DNA of 64,000 nt, taken from the NCBI GenBank assembly GCA_033439265.1, contig JAVTVX010000016.1:315001-379000 (forward strand), written 5' to 3'. This document shows, in pieces, positions 1-12,839 of the stretch. Position numbers and translations under genes: made by a program. The stretch comes from Dillenia suffruticosa (Eukaryota > Streptophyta > Magnoliopsida > Dilleniales > Dilleniaceae). How positions within the stretch are numbered: position 1 is the first letter of the stretch; every line of letters starts with the position of its first letter. The notes under the pieces were generated by a model. It was given only the letters and a program-made list of their open reading frames with translations. It searched no databases and was not told where the DNA came from.

Positions 1-1055
1 AGCCTTATTAGCTGGTTTGGTTTTGTTTTAGGACGGGGCCAATTCGCGGACTCCCTCCATTTGTTTTGTTGTTTTGTTTACTACCCTATGGGCCGGCTCT
101 TTTTTGTCATTGTCTTAGGAGGATACAAAAGTGTTAGTGGGCCAGCTCTTTCATTCCCATAGGGGCCTCACCATTCATTTTGGGCCCATATTGCTCCATT
201 TACTATTATGTTCCTGAATCTCGAGTGCAAGTCGGAAGTTTAGCTAGAATGCCCGTAAAAGTTATGCTTTTCTATTGATATTCGTAGGTTTTTGTCCTGT
301 AGGAGTTGATTGTTAAATAATGGTTCAATAATTATAATCGCGTGCTTGATTAAAGTGAATAGAAATTAAAAATCAAATTAAAAGTCATAAAATTTGTTTG
401 GATTGATGAAATAGAAATAAAGACCCATAATGAAACTCCCAAATTATGAGTTTTGGAAACCCAAGTGATGACATGGGTTTCTGAAATCCTTCTAAAAGTT
501 TTGATTCCAAATCTAATTCTTATTTCCCGTGCAGACCAAGTGCGCCTAAAAGTTATGGTAAGAATTTCATATGACAATACATTGGTTTAAGATTTTCTAT
601 CGCAAAGGTCAAACAAAAGAGTTGTAGAGGGTAAAAGTTAAATAAAATACAATTCATGAAATAGTTTGATCCATGGGCACCATCTTATGATGGAGGTCGT
701 AATGCTAGAGGAATTGGATCAATCTAGGTTCTCTTCTTTCCTTCCTTTTTGATAAGGAGTTTTATTTTATTAGGCGAAATGGAAAAACGATATTTACATA
801 AACAGATATATATATTTGTCTATTGAACCTAATATGAGTGACGTGCTTCCATTGTTTTGTGTATGTTGGTTGGATTTCGTCCCCTGTAAATATAAGTGGA
901 TGATTGGATTTGTTTGACTTTGACATTTTCTTATCCACATGCCCTGCTCATCATCAGATGGCCAACGTCTCCTTGCCTGCCTCTTAAAGCCCTCTGCACA
1001 ATGGTTAATGTAATTCGTAAAAACTGAAGTGTATGTATATATATATATATATATA
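1..1055. other. non-coding, probable intron or flank
   Basis: No convincing coding exon is visible. Only short AT-rich open frames occur, and a (TA)n run lies near 1036-1056. Because the bromodomain exon at 1262 starts with a splice acceptor and lacks the N-terminal half of its family, this stretch is probably intron of that gene, whose first exons would lie left of the window. Confidence 0.5.
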
Positions 1056-1230
1056 CTTTTTTTTTCTGTCATTAATTCTATTCAGAGTTTCACCCGACCA
1101 ATCCGGACAATCTGATTATTGGGCCTCAATTGAGAGGAAAATCTCCTAAAGTAGTCTTTTCTATTCCCAAGGAAGCACTTGGTTAAAGGATGCTGAGCTC
1201 TTCCCATTGCGCCGCCTGACCTTGAAGTAT
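1056..1230 (-). repeat. SINE-like element, copy 1
   Basis: This stretch matches, with many differences, the SINE family seen at 2326, 23137 and 27328. It shares the 3' core that reads as 'agtttcacccgaccaatccgg' variants and the block 'ggcctcaattgag'. Poly-T at 1057-1067 is the tail on the minus strand. It ends about 30 bases before the bromodomain exon acceptor. Exact ends and target duplication are not clear. Confidence 0.5.
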
Positions 1231-1261
1231 ACGTGATGAATAAATGTTTGATGTTGATCAG

Positions 1262-2323
1262 GAAACAGAAGAGTACAAAAACATAGTCCGGCAACACGTG
1301 GATCTCAAGACAGTTCAGAAGAGGCTAGAAGAAGGGAAGTATTCCTCTGGCGCCCGTCGCTTTTACCGTGATCTTCTCTTGCTTGTCAGCAATGCCATTG
1401 TATTCTACCCCAAGAGCAAACCGGAATACGAAGCTGCACACGAGCTTAGGGAGCTAGTCTCCAATCAAATGAAGGACACTAGTCGAAGACCCGAATCTTC
1501 TTCAGCTGAGCCGGCTCAGGCTTCGTCCAACTCCAAACCTGGCTCTGACCGGTTTGATTCCATCCTTGCAAAGCAGAAGTCCTCTTCTCCCATTGTTGTT
1601 TGCCGCAAGCGCAGCTCGTTGTCTGCTAAACCAGCTTCCTCTGCTGGGTTGGACAAGAATGCAGATAAAAAAGTTGATGAAAAACCTGCTGCTGCTGATC
1701 AAAAAGCGCTCAGTAAGTTGTCTGCAGTTGTGTCAGAAGATGCGAAACCAAAAGGGAAAGATAATAGGCCAGCAACGTGGGCTAGAAGCTCGAGAAAGAA
1801 CAATAAGAATCGCCGGAACAATGCTCCCAACAAGATTCAGAGTGCCAATATTAGTTCTGAGCCCAGCATGAGGGAAAAAGGAGAGACCAACAAGAAAGAT
1901 AAAAATGCAACCACCAAGGACAAGGAGAACAACAGCAGTGATAATGCATCCACGTTGGCAAAGAAGCGAGGTGCCGCAGATTTCCTGAAGCGGATAAAAC
2001 GCAATTCTCCAAATAAAGGAGGCTCAGCTGCAGACACACCCAAGAGTGGTGGGAATGAATCCAACAATGGCGGTAGAGGGGCAGATCAGAAGAAAAAGCA
2101 GAACGTAAAGGGAGATAACACTACCAGTGGTAGGAGAGACCCGATTTTGCAGAGAACCCGTGGTGTTGGGAAGCTGGCAAATGAGGAGAACAGCCCGTCC
2201 AAGCGCAATGTTGGGAGGCCACCAAAGAAGGGTGCCCAGACAATTTCATCAAAGCGATCAAGAGAGGTTGAGCCGGCGGTGGTGACCACCAAGCAGCCAC
2301 CAAGAAAGCGTACCAAGAGGTGA
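1262..2323 (+). CDS. bromodomain / AT-hook protein, terminal exon (partial gene)
   Basis: This is the last exon of a plant bromodomain protein of the group that usually carries an N-terminal SANT/MYB-like domain and then a bromodomain; such proteins bind acetylated histones in the nucleus. The visible 354 codons begin with the second half of a bromodomain: YKNIVRQHVDLKTVQKRLEE, then FYRDLLLLVSNAIVFYPKSK with the conserved Asn-Ala before the acetyl-lysine pocket. The rest is low-complexity, very rich in Lys, Ser and Asn, with an AT-hook-like VGRPPKK near the end and a basic tail KRTKR. An ATG lies at 1244, but the sequence 'gttgatcag' ending at 1261 reads as a splice acceptor, and the fold would be cut in half if translation began there, so I treat 1262 as an internal exon start. 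Upstream exons are not in the window. A SINE follows directly after the TGA. Confidence 0.82.
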   Translation, partial: ETEEYKNIVRQHVDLKTVQKRLEEGKYSSGARRFYRDLLLLVSNAIVFYPKSKPEYEAAHELRELVSNQMKDTSRRPESSSAEPAQASSNSKPGSDRFDSILAKQKSSSPIVVCRKRSSLSAKPASSAGLDKNADKKVDEKPAAADQKALSKLSAVVSEDAKPKGKDNRPATWARSSRKNNKNRRNNAPNKIQSANISSEPSMREKGETNKKDKNATTKDKENNSSDNASTLAKKRGAADFLKRIKRNSPNKGGSAADTPKSGGNESNNGGRGADQKKKQNVKGDNTTSGRRDPILQRTRGVGKLANEENSPSKRNVGRPPKKGAQTISSKRSREVEPAVVTTKQPPRKRTKR

Positions 2324-2325
2324 CC

Positions 2326-2531
2326 CTCTTTTTTTTTTTTTTGGTACCATTGCTAAGCTACCAACCCAATATCCGGAGTTTCACTCCGACTAATCTAGAT
2401 TGACCGCTTGTAAGGCTCAATTGAAGGGGCAACTCTCCCTACGCTGATTTTTCCGTTCCCATGAGAGATCGAACTCCTAACCATGGTTAAGAGACGTCAA
2501 TCCCCAAACCAACTCAGCGAAGATGGTAGAC
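2326..2531 (-). repeat. tRNA-derived SINE, copy 2, directly after a stop codon
   Basis: A 206-bp element flanked by GTGACC at 2320-2325 and 2532-2537. The poly-T at its left is the A-tail of a minus-strand copy. On the minus strand the head shows an A-box-like CTGAGTTGGTTTGG and a B-box-like GGAGTTCGATCTC, as in tRNA-derived SINEs. The 206-bp length equals that of the copy at 27328. The left target duplication overlaps the TGA of the bromodomain gene, so the SINE forms the start of its 3' UTR. Confidence 0.7.
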
Positions 2532-2539
2532 GTGACCTA

Positions 2540-3640
2540 TTGTTGTGTGTGTTTGTAAATTATATCCTTTAGGAAGTCCTATTTTAGTATTATTTTTAGG
2601 TTCCTTTTTTTAAATTTTTTTATTTAAAGGTTTGCGGACTTTTGTCCCTGTAAAACGATCGAAATTTTACTTGTCATATGATGTTACCCTCAAATTGTTA
2701 CTTGGCTCCTCTCGAAATGGAAGATGACCAACGATGATCAATTGGTCCAATGGGACACGACATTAACCTCTTTAATTAAGATTTTATATTTGACTTACAA
2801 TTTAAACATGAAACAAATCATGTTGAAAGGATAATCTCATAAATAGATCATTATAAATCCCAAATCAAATTAGTCAAAATAATTAAAATATGATTCAAAA
2901 TATCAATTGATATAATAAAAAAAAAAAAAAAAAAGAAAAGAAAGAGAAGACAACTGCCGAGTGTCTTTGTGGTGGCCGCTTACATGTGTTCGTTCTTATT
3001 GAAGAGTAAAACATGAGCTTGAGATTACCCAAAAAACAAGTAACTGACATTAACATTCTGCTCATCCTTCTACTTTCCTGGGAAGTCCCCTCCTTTTTTA
3101 TCAATCATATCCAAATATCTGAATTACCCAATTAATCTAATTCAAATACCATATAAAATTCAATTTACACACTAATTCTCCTGACACCTTTTCTATTTTC
3201 AAAATTCAACTCAAGATTTTAATTAAAAAAGTTTAATTAAAAAAGTTTAATATCATGTTATTAAACCCAATGGGTGATGATTCTTGAAAAGTTTCAAATT
3301 TTCCGAGAGGCGGATTAGAATTTTCGCATGGAATATCCATTAGGAATGTTTAAGAATGTCTGAGGTTTAGGATAATCAGAATCGAAGTAGATGGAAAAAA
3401 GATATGGTGCAACAGAGTCCACATCAAACCATGGTGTCCCATGCATGCCGAACTTCAAATGTGGTTGTGCTGAATTCTCGTGTTCAAATCATTAATTTTT
3501 AGGTATCTTCCACCGATGTATCACAATCACCCTTTCTAAACCCCAATTACAAAACTCCAGAACATTGCCACATGGGGGGACCCACGCTCAACTGGGAGAG
3601 AGAATACAGTGGCAGCAGGGGAACCGCTAAAGAGGGAGGC
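2540..3640. other. AT-rich intergenic region
   Basis: Between the convergent bromodomain gene and the EMSY-LIKE gene. It holds poly-A (about 2918-2936) and short AT-rich stretches. No coding potential is seen. Confidence 0.6.
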
Positions 3641-4080
3641 ATCTGAGCAACACTTACCATAAAAAAACTGCAGGATTAAACAGAAGACTTTTGTACATGA
3701 TGACAGACTAATTACTGATCAAAACAATTTTACACGTGGGCATCACGATGCCTTCCCTGGTCAATTTTACCATTACCCCCAAAAACAGAATAGAAAAACA
3801 AAGGGAAAAACACCCTACTACACTTCCCTAACCTCAGAGACCTAAACCCTTAAGTTATTCTATGTGAGAAGAAATAATAATCAGAACACTGCATTAAAGG
3901 CAAAGTGATCACAGACAACTCCAAAGGAATTCCCCTTCTAGAATCACACGAGCTTCCAAACATTTTTTATCGACTTTGTAAACAACAAATAGCAATTCAG
4001 ATCACCCCTCCTACCTTTCTTCAGCCAAGAAATTGACAGAATCTAGAGCTTTGCTGCCTGACCCTCATTAGCCTAGTTCA

Positions 4081-7000
4081 TCATTCGTGGGCCATTGATT
4101 GCCCATGAGAAAACTGATGTCCACCCTCATCTGGTACAAAGAAATTGACCAAATAAGGCCACAGAAGAAAGATCACCAAACAAGTAAAATTAAAGGAAAC
4201 TAGGCCTGCTCAATAGAAAATACAATTGAGGACAAAATTGAAGGCACACCAGCACACTAGGTGACAGAAAACATACTAGACTTTTCTAAGCAATCCAAGG
4301 GCCAACTATTTAACCCTACACAAATGTACATTTTTGCAAAAACATATGATATATGAAAACTGGAAAAAGAAAAAGACAACAACAACTGCGCCTTAATCCC
4401 AACTATTTGGGGTCGGCCGTTTGAGAGACAAATTTTTTGAAAAAACATATGTACATTTTTTTGGAAAAAGAAAAGGACAAGAAGGATAAACACAGAAGGG
4501 TTATGTGGAAGTTACCACTTTCACCATCTGATATATCTGCCAGCCTTGAAATTGCATCAAGAAGAGACTGTTCGTGTTCCTGCAATGCAAAGGTTTAACA
4601 TCGTTGGTTGTACAGATTTTGGTGAAAATAACCAGAAGATTAGAACTCTGTCTGTTGCTATACCTTCAGCACCTTCTTGGCTTTCTCGATCTCGAGAGGG
4701 TCTGGATGACTTGCACTAAAGACCCTCTCAACCTGTACAATTCCACCCAAGTGTTCAAAAATTCATACATGGGAAGCAAACAAAATTAGGATTTCAAAAT
4801 AGATTATGCTTTCTCACCTCCTTAATCAAAGTGTCTGTGTGGAGTATGTGAATATCATCAGATGATTTCTTTCCAATGCCATTTTGTGATGGAGGAAAAT
4901 CCTTTTTGGATTGCTTTGTAAAACCTCTACCTCTTCCAGCACCAGGAATACCATCACGCCCAGCATGACCTGCTCCACCATAGCCCCCTCGGTGGGAGAT
5001 CCCAGGGTCCTCACCAACCCACTGTATATCTTCTGGAGAAATCTGCATCAAAGAGTGAAGAACGCGAGCTTAAAACATTTTACCACTTTGACAGAAGACA
5101 TTGAAAAATCCTGTAGGTCCTTCCTAATCAGTTACAAATGATGAAAGGATATTAAAAAAAAAAAGGAATCAGACATCTTAAATGCATTTACTGCAAACCC
5201 ACAAATTGATAGTGCAAGAAGCAATGACAGATCAAGCAATACTATAATCCACTAACCGAAGACTATCCCACTTGAGATTGTGACCAATAAACATTCCCAA
5301 GTGAAAGTACAAATCATAAGAAGCCATTTTAGTACCACATGATTCCAAGAGCAATATGCATAAAATATTTGATTATAGTCCTTATGCACTATGCAGATCA
5401 GAGACAAAGTAGATCTAACTATTTCCGCAGCTTGAGTTATTTAATACTAAACAACAGTTTGTAGTTTAAGCAATCTCGACATGAGAATCTATCCAGCAGA
5501 TTGAAAGTGTTGGTCATGCACTCCTTTCCCGGGGGGGCTGGCAATAAAAAGATATTACTTCTTTAGCTTTACTTTAAGGATTATAGTTATTGCACTATAT
5601 TTTATCTATTTTATCTCTTCTCCAATTATGGTCTTGGACATTGAATTCTCCAGAGATTTACAGTTGAGGAGTTTCGACATCTGATTTTTAAAATAAATAA
5701 CCTTTACTGCAATATGCAGGAAATGTTGCCTGTAAGATCAGCATATTGATATTTACACTTGATGAATTAGAAGACGTGGTAATTGGGATTGAAACTGGTG
5801 GTTTGGCTCAGTTTTAACATACAATGAATGCTTGAAATATACTCATTTACACTTTCAAGTGTAAGCCAATGGCATCGGTGTTTTCTGTAACTGTTATGCA
5901 TACGGTATGCAAATTCAGGTTTAATGTATATTCCAAGTCTGCAAATCAAAGTGGAATTAGCATTGAACTTATGATCTCAAAGGTCAAAAGATGTCTTACA
6001 TTAGGAAACTAGATATCAGGACATTTACAAATCTACTTCTTCCTTTCCCTATAGCCACTACATAATGCAGAGCCTTGTATGTTTAGACAACCAAAAGAAA
6101 GGAAAGAATACGGCAACATCCCCCTGGTTTGGCCTGTTTGCATTAAACTACCCTGTATTCAACATTTTACAAATAAAGACTATTGTGCTTAAATGCATTA
6201 GCATTGTGCCTGCTGCTTGTTTGAATCGTAATGGAAAACTAATGTTTCGAAATTGACCATAAAAAACCACAAACTGGAGGCGTCTTTCTTACAAAGATCA
6301 TGTCACAAATGTCTGCAGAATAAGTTTCTAATTTACTACATATTTGACACCATAAGTTGGCCACAAGGTATTACTCACTGAATTTAGGAATTTTGGAATT
6401 ATGTGCAAAAATGGTGAATTTTTCATCACAGCTTCAACTGAGGGGTGGCACAATGTTAACAATTTTAAACATAAAGAAGTTATCTGCAAAATTTTAGCAC
6501 GGTGAATAGATGCAAATGGACCAAATGACAGGGATTTAAGAATTGCATCTTAAAAACTGAATGATTATTTTGAAATACTATTAAGAAGATGCACCGAGTT
6601 AGACGAGCATGACTCAGAACTTCCAGAGACACTACCAGAGATACATTTTCTGCATGCTTATATCACTCTCTTTCCCTAAGGCCTTCTGGTACACAATTTC
6701 TTCATAACCAAGCAACCTGGGTTTCAAGCTGCTCCTCATGTAAATCCATAAGCCTGACCAACATACGTGTTCGTACTAAAATTGAAGCCTTGCAACTGCA
6801 AGAACCAGGTCCTTTAAATGAAGTTCACAAGTTGAATACTTAGTGACTCTGAAAGGGAAGATTCAAGCTCTAAAAGTGAGGCATACAATTTAGAGAACTT
6901 TTTAAAAGGATGTTAAAATAGCTTTAATAAAGCTTTCCTACTTTTATTTTCTCCTCTCCCAAACAACATTTCTCTCAAAACTATAAAAGCTTAAAAAATT

Positions 7001-10000
7001 CTTCTTTTTCCTCTGCTGTCACAAGCATAGTTTAAACAAAAATGGTCAGTCTAAGGAAGAGTCAGAAGGCAGTTAAGCACCTAAGCTTTCATTCCCAAAG
7101 CGATTACAACATTCAGAGAAATGAAGCTATAAGGTTCAATGGGGTGGGTGATGGTAAAACCAACCAGAAGCAAGAACACAGATGTTGGGAACAAAACAAT
7201 ATAAGCAAAAAAAAAAATGTCACATAGAAATTACAACCCACAACTCATTAAGTACATAGCTAGTGTTCAATGGTACATTACATCTGAAGAAGACCCACTA
7301 AGTTCTTCAAAACAGATGATGTCATGTCCTCTGATTACAAGGGAAAATACTTAAACAAAATGCCTTTCACCACACATTTATTGCTCTTAGGGAGATAAAG
7401 TAGTTTAACAAAGTTTGAATTAGGAAAACCCCGAGATGATTTTAAGCTTGAGACTTGCACAAAACATTTGGTTTAAAACTAGTCAAGAGTAAAGCCAAGT
7501 ACAGTAAAGCTTGAAACATGCTTCACTGGAAGATGTGCAAGTATATTACACCTAAGGCTTATGCATCTACAGAACTTAGCAGCTCCAGATAACTCAAATA
7601 GGGCATGTAAGGTCTGATAGAAAATGAAAGACAAGCACAAAGAGAATCTGAAGTGAAACATAGCATTGACCATACCTCTGAGAGGTTAACCCACTCCCAA
7701 GTCTCATTTGCAGTACCTATATCATAAACCAGAGCATGCCATCCCTAAATCACGTTCAAAGAATTGCATCAGCAAGAAAAACTGGCACAGACAGGACCAA
7801 AAACTAGCCAAGAGAGAAAAGTACCTCGACTGCATTATAGTCTGTTATAACAGCCTCATAAAAGTTGTTGTCATCAGGCCACCTGGTCCGGACTTTTCTC
7901 CCAATCAATGGGTCAAAAGTTGCACCTTCAGCCGGTTCACTTACCAGGGCACCTGCCCGATTAGCTAATTGACCTCTTCCACTTGGGCCTGATGGAGGAT
8001 ACTGCATCAACTTCATTGAAGATACACCAGGAAACAGCTTCAATAGAGGAGACACGCAGAATGCATGTTTATTCAAATTTGTCATTTGATAAAGCCAATC
8101 AAAACTCTCAAAATGTTATACATACAGATTTATTCTTCTTGCCCTTTGCTCCTGTCATTGACCCTCTTTTTGCAGATGATGATGAAGGTTGATTAGAAGC
8201 AGCAACAGCCTGTGGGTGAAATGCTGGAGATGGCCCAGCAAAGGGCTGAGAAGGGATAGGTTGCATCATCTTAGGTTTCTTGCGAGATGCTGAGACAGTG
8301 GGACTGGGAACTGGATCATGAACAGGTTGACCACTATTATGCATGCCACCTTGGAAGCCACCTGCCTGTCTCCACTCCCTAAAGTCATGTTCCAGAAATA
8401 GTCATTAATAGATATTAAAGATGAAAGCCCATTGACTTCTTACATATAGGCCTCCCATTGTAGTGAAACAATATATCTGGTTTCATAACAGGAACAGACC
8501 TTATCCTCCGTATTACATCGTCCGCATTAACCTTCCCAAGAAGCTCCCTGTGCTCCTCATTTGATAATCTCAACTCTTTTCTAAGTTCTGTTATTAAACT
8601 TTCTTTCTCCTGAAGAAAATACAGTTCATGGAGCAGTCATTTAAACCTGATCAGACAAATATGAGAATATTAGATTCACAGATTAAAAAACAACAGAGAG
8701 TACCCAAGTTATGGCATCAGCTTGAGCTTTAAAGGCTCTAAGAACTGAACTGTATGCCTCTTGTTCAAGGTGGTGAATTTGAGTCTCCATATCAGTTTCA
8801 GCATACATCCTAGGATATGGGACAGAGCCCACAACAGCAGATCTTCCATTCCCAGCAACACGCCCCCCTCGGGCCATTCTATTTTGGTGTGATGGAGGAA
8901 GATCATCATCAGTTCCTACAATTTAAGAATAAGTTCAATGAAGTGCAGCATTAAAACACAACCGGAAGTACATAAAGACTCTCTTTCTGACTTAGGCAGA
9001 AAGCAATATTTTGCAGCTGATTAGGTATATGCTGGCAAGTCAGATATAATAATAAAACAGCCAGATTGGCATTAGACTGAATCTCACAAGAGAATATTGA
9101 AACGAATCTAACACAAATTCTGCAAGAAAGCAATCATCTGAAGCAAAAGCATATGGCAAACCAAAACAAAATCACATAGAGGATTCAGTAGTGATATGGC
9201 TGCAAAACAAAATTTGGGAATAACTGCATATACCACACATGCACAGATAAACACAAAAGAAACATTCATTTGTAAACCATGATAATGTTTCGTATGGCCC
9301 TGATGGCACTTTATAGAAGTAGCTCTCTACATGCTCCAGCAGGAGCAAAACAGGAAAGACAGTGTACTTACTTAATTATGAGGCTTAGAGCAATACATAT
9401 ATTTATGACTTAAGTCTTCCCAAGTAGCAAAGAATCATAGCATTTATTTTAGCAACTGGTTCAAATTGCTCCCATTATATTTTCATTATAAGTGACATTG
9501 ATTTTTCCAAAACAATAATTGTAATACCAAAACCGTTTGTCATCTTTTCCTAGCAGGTTCCCGTAGCACTCATGCGCATTGCCACAATCAATGACCTAAG
9601 GACCCAAACTTCATACTTGTTAATTTGAACAAGAAAGCTATCAAGCTTGCAATTTGAGCTCCAAAACAACTTCTACAACAAAATACACACAATTTGAACC
9701 ACAATTTTACAAGGAGCATTCAAAATCCAAACCCAAGAAACCCCTAATTTTTAATGCACATCCATATTGATTACCAAAGAAGCCCCAAATTTACCCAAAA
9801 GCACAGATGAAAACCCTAGTTCCCATCTCTCCGCGCATCAAACTCATAAAAAATCTCTAAACTCCAAAACACACAATGTTGTGCGAATTGAAACAAACCC
9901 AAACAATAAGCAATCAAGTAAAACCCCAAGAAAACTTCAAAGATGCTAAAAATATGGTTGCTTTCGAAGAGTAACTAACCACTACTGTCGAACGGTTCGT

Positions 10001-10007
10001 AGTCCAT
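4081..10007 (-). CDS. EML: EMSY-LIKE (EML) chromatin protein, complete, 10 coding exons
   Basis: Plant EMSY-LIKE proteins are nuclear histone readers linked to plant immunity and chromatin regulation. Exons (minus): 9980-10007, 8704-8915, 8500-8609, 8126-8378, 7825-8037, 7676-7744, 4818-5042, 4664-4732, 4516-4579, 4081-4130. They join to 1293 nt, 430 aa, with every intron GT-AG. The start MDYEPFDSS and the block [10 protein letters not shown] are typical of the family. An ENT domain begins near residue 52 ([20 protein letters not shown]) and runs to about 120. A basic linker follows, then an Agenet/Tudor-like domain near 244-295 ([20 protein letters not shown]). A Gly/Arg-rich stretch and a predicted coiled C-terminus ([15 protein letters not shown], then [16 protein letters not shown]) close the protein. 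The last exon gives a short tail ending GQSMAHE, shorter than the Asp/Arg-rich tails I recall from Arabidopsis homologues. Introns 1 (1064 bp) and 6 (2633 bp) are large. The member (EML1-4) cannot be assigned. Confidence 0.95.
4374..4430 (-). repeat. RTE-LINE 3'-end fragment in EML intron 9
   Basis: The string 'acaacaacaactgcg' followed by 'cccaactatttggggtcgg' is the reverse complement of the common plant RTE-LINE (or RTE-mobilised) 3' end, which reads GCCGACCCC...(TTG)n. Only about 55 bp remain. Confidence 0.55.
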
Positions 10008-10149
10008 AGCCAGTTTGTCGGAATCCCGATTCTTCAAATCTAGGCAAGACCGAAGCCCCCAGAAAAAGCCAAATTTGAAGTCGACGAATCAATCAAGAAA
10101 CATGAGTTCGCCTCAGAGAATGAAACAAGACCATCACCAGAAAGAACCA

Positions 10150-10330
10150 GAAGCGAAGACTTGTGCCAGTTCGAAACCCTAATTAGCGCAAAAACTGATC
10201 TCTTGGATTGAATAATTTGACAGATCGAAGAGGGCTAGGGTTTCAAGAAGCCAAACACACTCGAGGAGTTCAATTAAGAAAGAGTAGAGAGGTCGGACTT
10301 CGAGAGAGAGAGAGAGAGAGAGAGAGGTCG
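10150..10330 (-). promoter_or_regulatory. EML 5' UTR / promoter-proximal region
   Basis: Upstream of the EML start at 10007. Two telo-box-like AAACCCTA motifs occur, one on each strand (near 10175 and 10229), and a (GA)n run occupies about 10300-10325, i.e. CT-rich on the transcribed sense strand. Both features are common in 5' leaders of plant housekeeping genes. The transcription start is not determined. Confidence 0.4.
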
Positions 10331-10339
10331 CGGACTTGA

Positions 10340-11970
10340 AATAGTTTTTTGTGACGTCCTTGTGTTTTCAATTAATAATTGGTTTTGAGTCCCGTTCGCT
10401 CATTTGATGGGGCATTACTTAAAACGTCCCCCACCCTCCCATTTGTTACGTGTGTCACACGCTCCTTTTATTAGGGCTACGAGTAGAAAGTTGCTCCCAG
10501 GGTTCCAAATCAAAATTTTTTGCTCCTCTTAAGAAACATTTCTACCTTACCTGAATCAAGTTAGGAAACAATTTTACTCGGGTCTTGTAAGCCCCTTTTC
10601 ATTTTTCATTTTGGCTAAATAATTTTTAGGAGTTCAACATCCATTTATATAAAAAATTAATGATTAAAAATAAAATATCATTCGAATAAAATATTTAATT
10701 GAGATAAATATAATTCAATCAGTCAAATTCAAAATTGATGGGAGAGATAAATAGTACTAATTTAATAGATGTTCAATGTATTAATCACTTTAATATAAGT
10801 TTTAGAAGGTTGCGGTCATTGGATTCGATATTTAGACACCATTTGACATTATTTTTGAATTCAATAAAACTTCTGAGTATCATAGTTATATACTTCTTTA
10901 GTAGCGGAATTAAATTCGAAAACGACTCTCTTGGATACAGTGGGTAGCTCTCAAATTATGATAGAATCATCCAACTTTTATTAGCATTAATCGTTTAATA
11001 CAAATTATTAGTGTTATTTCTTTTATTCAGATTCCTTGTTTGAGTAATTCTTTGATTGACAATTTAACTGGTTAAGGTGTTTTCCATCACAATCCTTTTA
11101 TCAATAGATTGTAATTATCTCTTTTCTTTAATAGTATTATCACTGTTTAAAAAATATTCGTAAATATTTAAAATTCATATATTTTTAAAAGATTTCCTAA
11201 ATTCATAAAAATAAATTAATTAAAATTTTATATTTCAATTGTTTAATATGAGTTATTAGTGTTTGTTTAATATTTATATACGTGACAAAATTATAATAAT
11301 TGAAATAATTACGAATAATTTCTCTCGTGCAGACATTTTTTATTAAAAAAGCTAAGTAATAATTCCTCTAAGGAGTTTCTAATTTTCCATGTTTTATTCA
11401 TTTAAAAAAAGCTAACTTTTTTGAAACAGTTTTAAAAAACCTATTTGACTTAATTTTTAATTTTAAATTAATTTTAAACGGAAAAATGTTAGACCAAACA
11501 AAACATTTTATGTTATATTTATTCCACTTATTAAAAAATTAAACCGAATGGAAAATAATAATAAAAACATTATATTGTAGTAAAACAAAGAAGTGATAGT
11601 AAATAAAAAATTAAAAAAAAAAAAAAAAATCTTCTGTTTTGAGTTTACTACCATTTTCCCTTTTGTAAAAAAGTTTGAAATCTCACATAAGAGGTCAAAC
11701 CCAAACAATATTCTCTATTCTTAAGCCCACTCTCATATATATATCTTCTGAGTATATATATATTTATCAATAAAGAGAAATATTTAAGGGTTTACATGCT
11801 TTTCAAATTTTCAACGTGTATATATTTGATAGATTATTATGATTAAATCGATATTAAGATTTTTCCTTTCTTGTATACTCTAAATTATATATATACCCCT
11901 TTTTGTACGATATATACATTAAAAACACAAAGAAAATTCCCTCACTCATTCTCTCTTTTATTTCTTTATA
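10340..11970. other. AT-rich intergenic region
   Basis: Very AT-rich DNA with poly-A/T tracts and a few TATATA runs (near 11737-11765 and 11886-11925). No open frame resembles a known protein. Confidence 0.6.
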
Positions 11971-11973
11971 TGC

Positions 11974-12835
11974 CATGGGGGCATTGGTAAATCGAACCTT
12001 GCTAGATGCACCTACGATCTCACGAATCTGGAAAAGTTTTTTGATTTGAGAGCATGGGCTTGTGTTTCGAGTGCTTTTGATATTTTTGGTGTAACGAAGT
12101 GATTCTACAATAGGTAGATAGAGGCAAGTAAGGAGAGATTTCTCATTGTTTTAGACGATAGCCGGAGCGAGGACGATGGAAATTGCGAAAACTTATTTAT
12201 TTCATTCAAAGTAGGACGATTGGGACCTACTCTTATTCTGTGTAAGGGTTGCCTCAATTACAAGAACCACTTCAACTTTTTATTTGAATTTTCTAAAGGA
12301 GGGAGAATGTTGTTCCATATTTTTATGACTTGCACTCGAAGCCAAAGATTTTAGTGCATACCAGAATATTAAAGTCTTTGGCAAGGAACTGGTACGAAGG
12401 TGTGATGGCTTGCCATTAGCAACGAAGACACTTGGCAGCCTCTTATGCAATCAAGATCTAGTGAAGTGGGAATATGATAGTTCATTATGGAATCATTCAA
12501 TAAGCAAAAAGATTACTCCAGCTTTGGGACTGAGCTACAACTATCTTTCTTTCCATTTCAAACGATGTTTTGCATCTCATTCAATCATTACAAAAAATTA
12601 AGAATTCGACAAGGAAGAGTTAATTTTGTTATAGATGATAGAAGGGTTTCTTAAGGAGCCAAATGAGGAGGAGGAAATGGAAGACTTGGGTCATGAGTAT
12701 TTTCATGACCTATTATCAACATCACTGTTGCAATGGTCAAGTTTAAGGGCAACAAAATTTATTATGCACAATCTTATTCATGATTTAGCTAAACAAGTTG
12801 CAGAAAGAGTTTGCTTCAGGATGGAGGATAACTAA
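11974..12835 (+). pseudogene. CC-NBS-LRR resistance gene relic (NB-ARC part)
   Basis: A decayed NB-ARC region in the order expected for a plant CNL immune receptor. Seen in turn: P-loop GGIGKSNLAR (from 11977; consensus GGVGKTTLA), RNBS-A-like RAWACVSSAFDIFGVTK, kinase-2 RFLIVLDDS, GLPL motif CDGLPLATKTLGSLL (near 12400), then a winged-helix part with IEGFLKEP and MHNLIHDLAKQVAERVCF, the MHD-like position reading MHN. Several in-frame stops and frame changes interrupt it (for example a TGA right after FGVTK and a TAG shortly after). No coiled-coil upstream and no leucine-rich repeats downstream are recognisable, so only the ATPase middle survives. It is most like RPP13-like/R1-type CNLs by motif wording. 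Confidence 0.85.
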
Positions 12836-12839
12836 GTGA

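Noticed and set aside
1244-1261. ATG at 1244 as the start of the bromodomain protein
   Set aside because: It would begin inside the bromodomain fold, and a splice acceptor at 1260-1261 in the same frame explains the exon start better.
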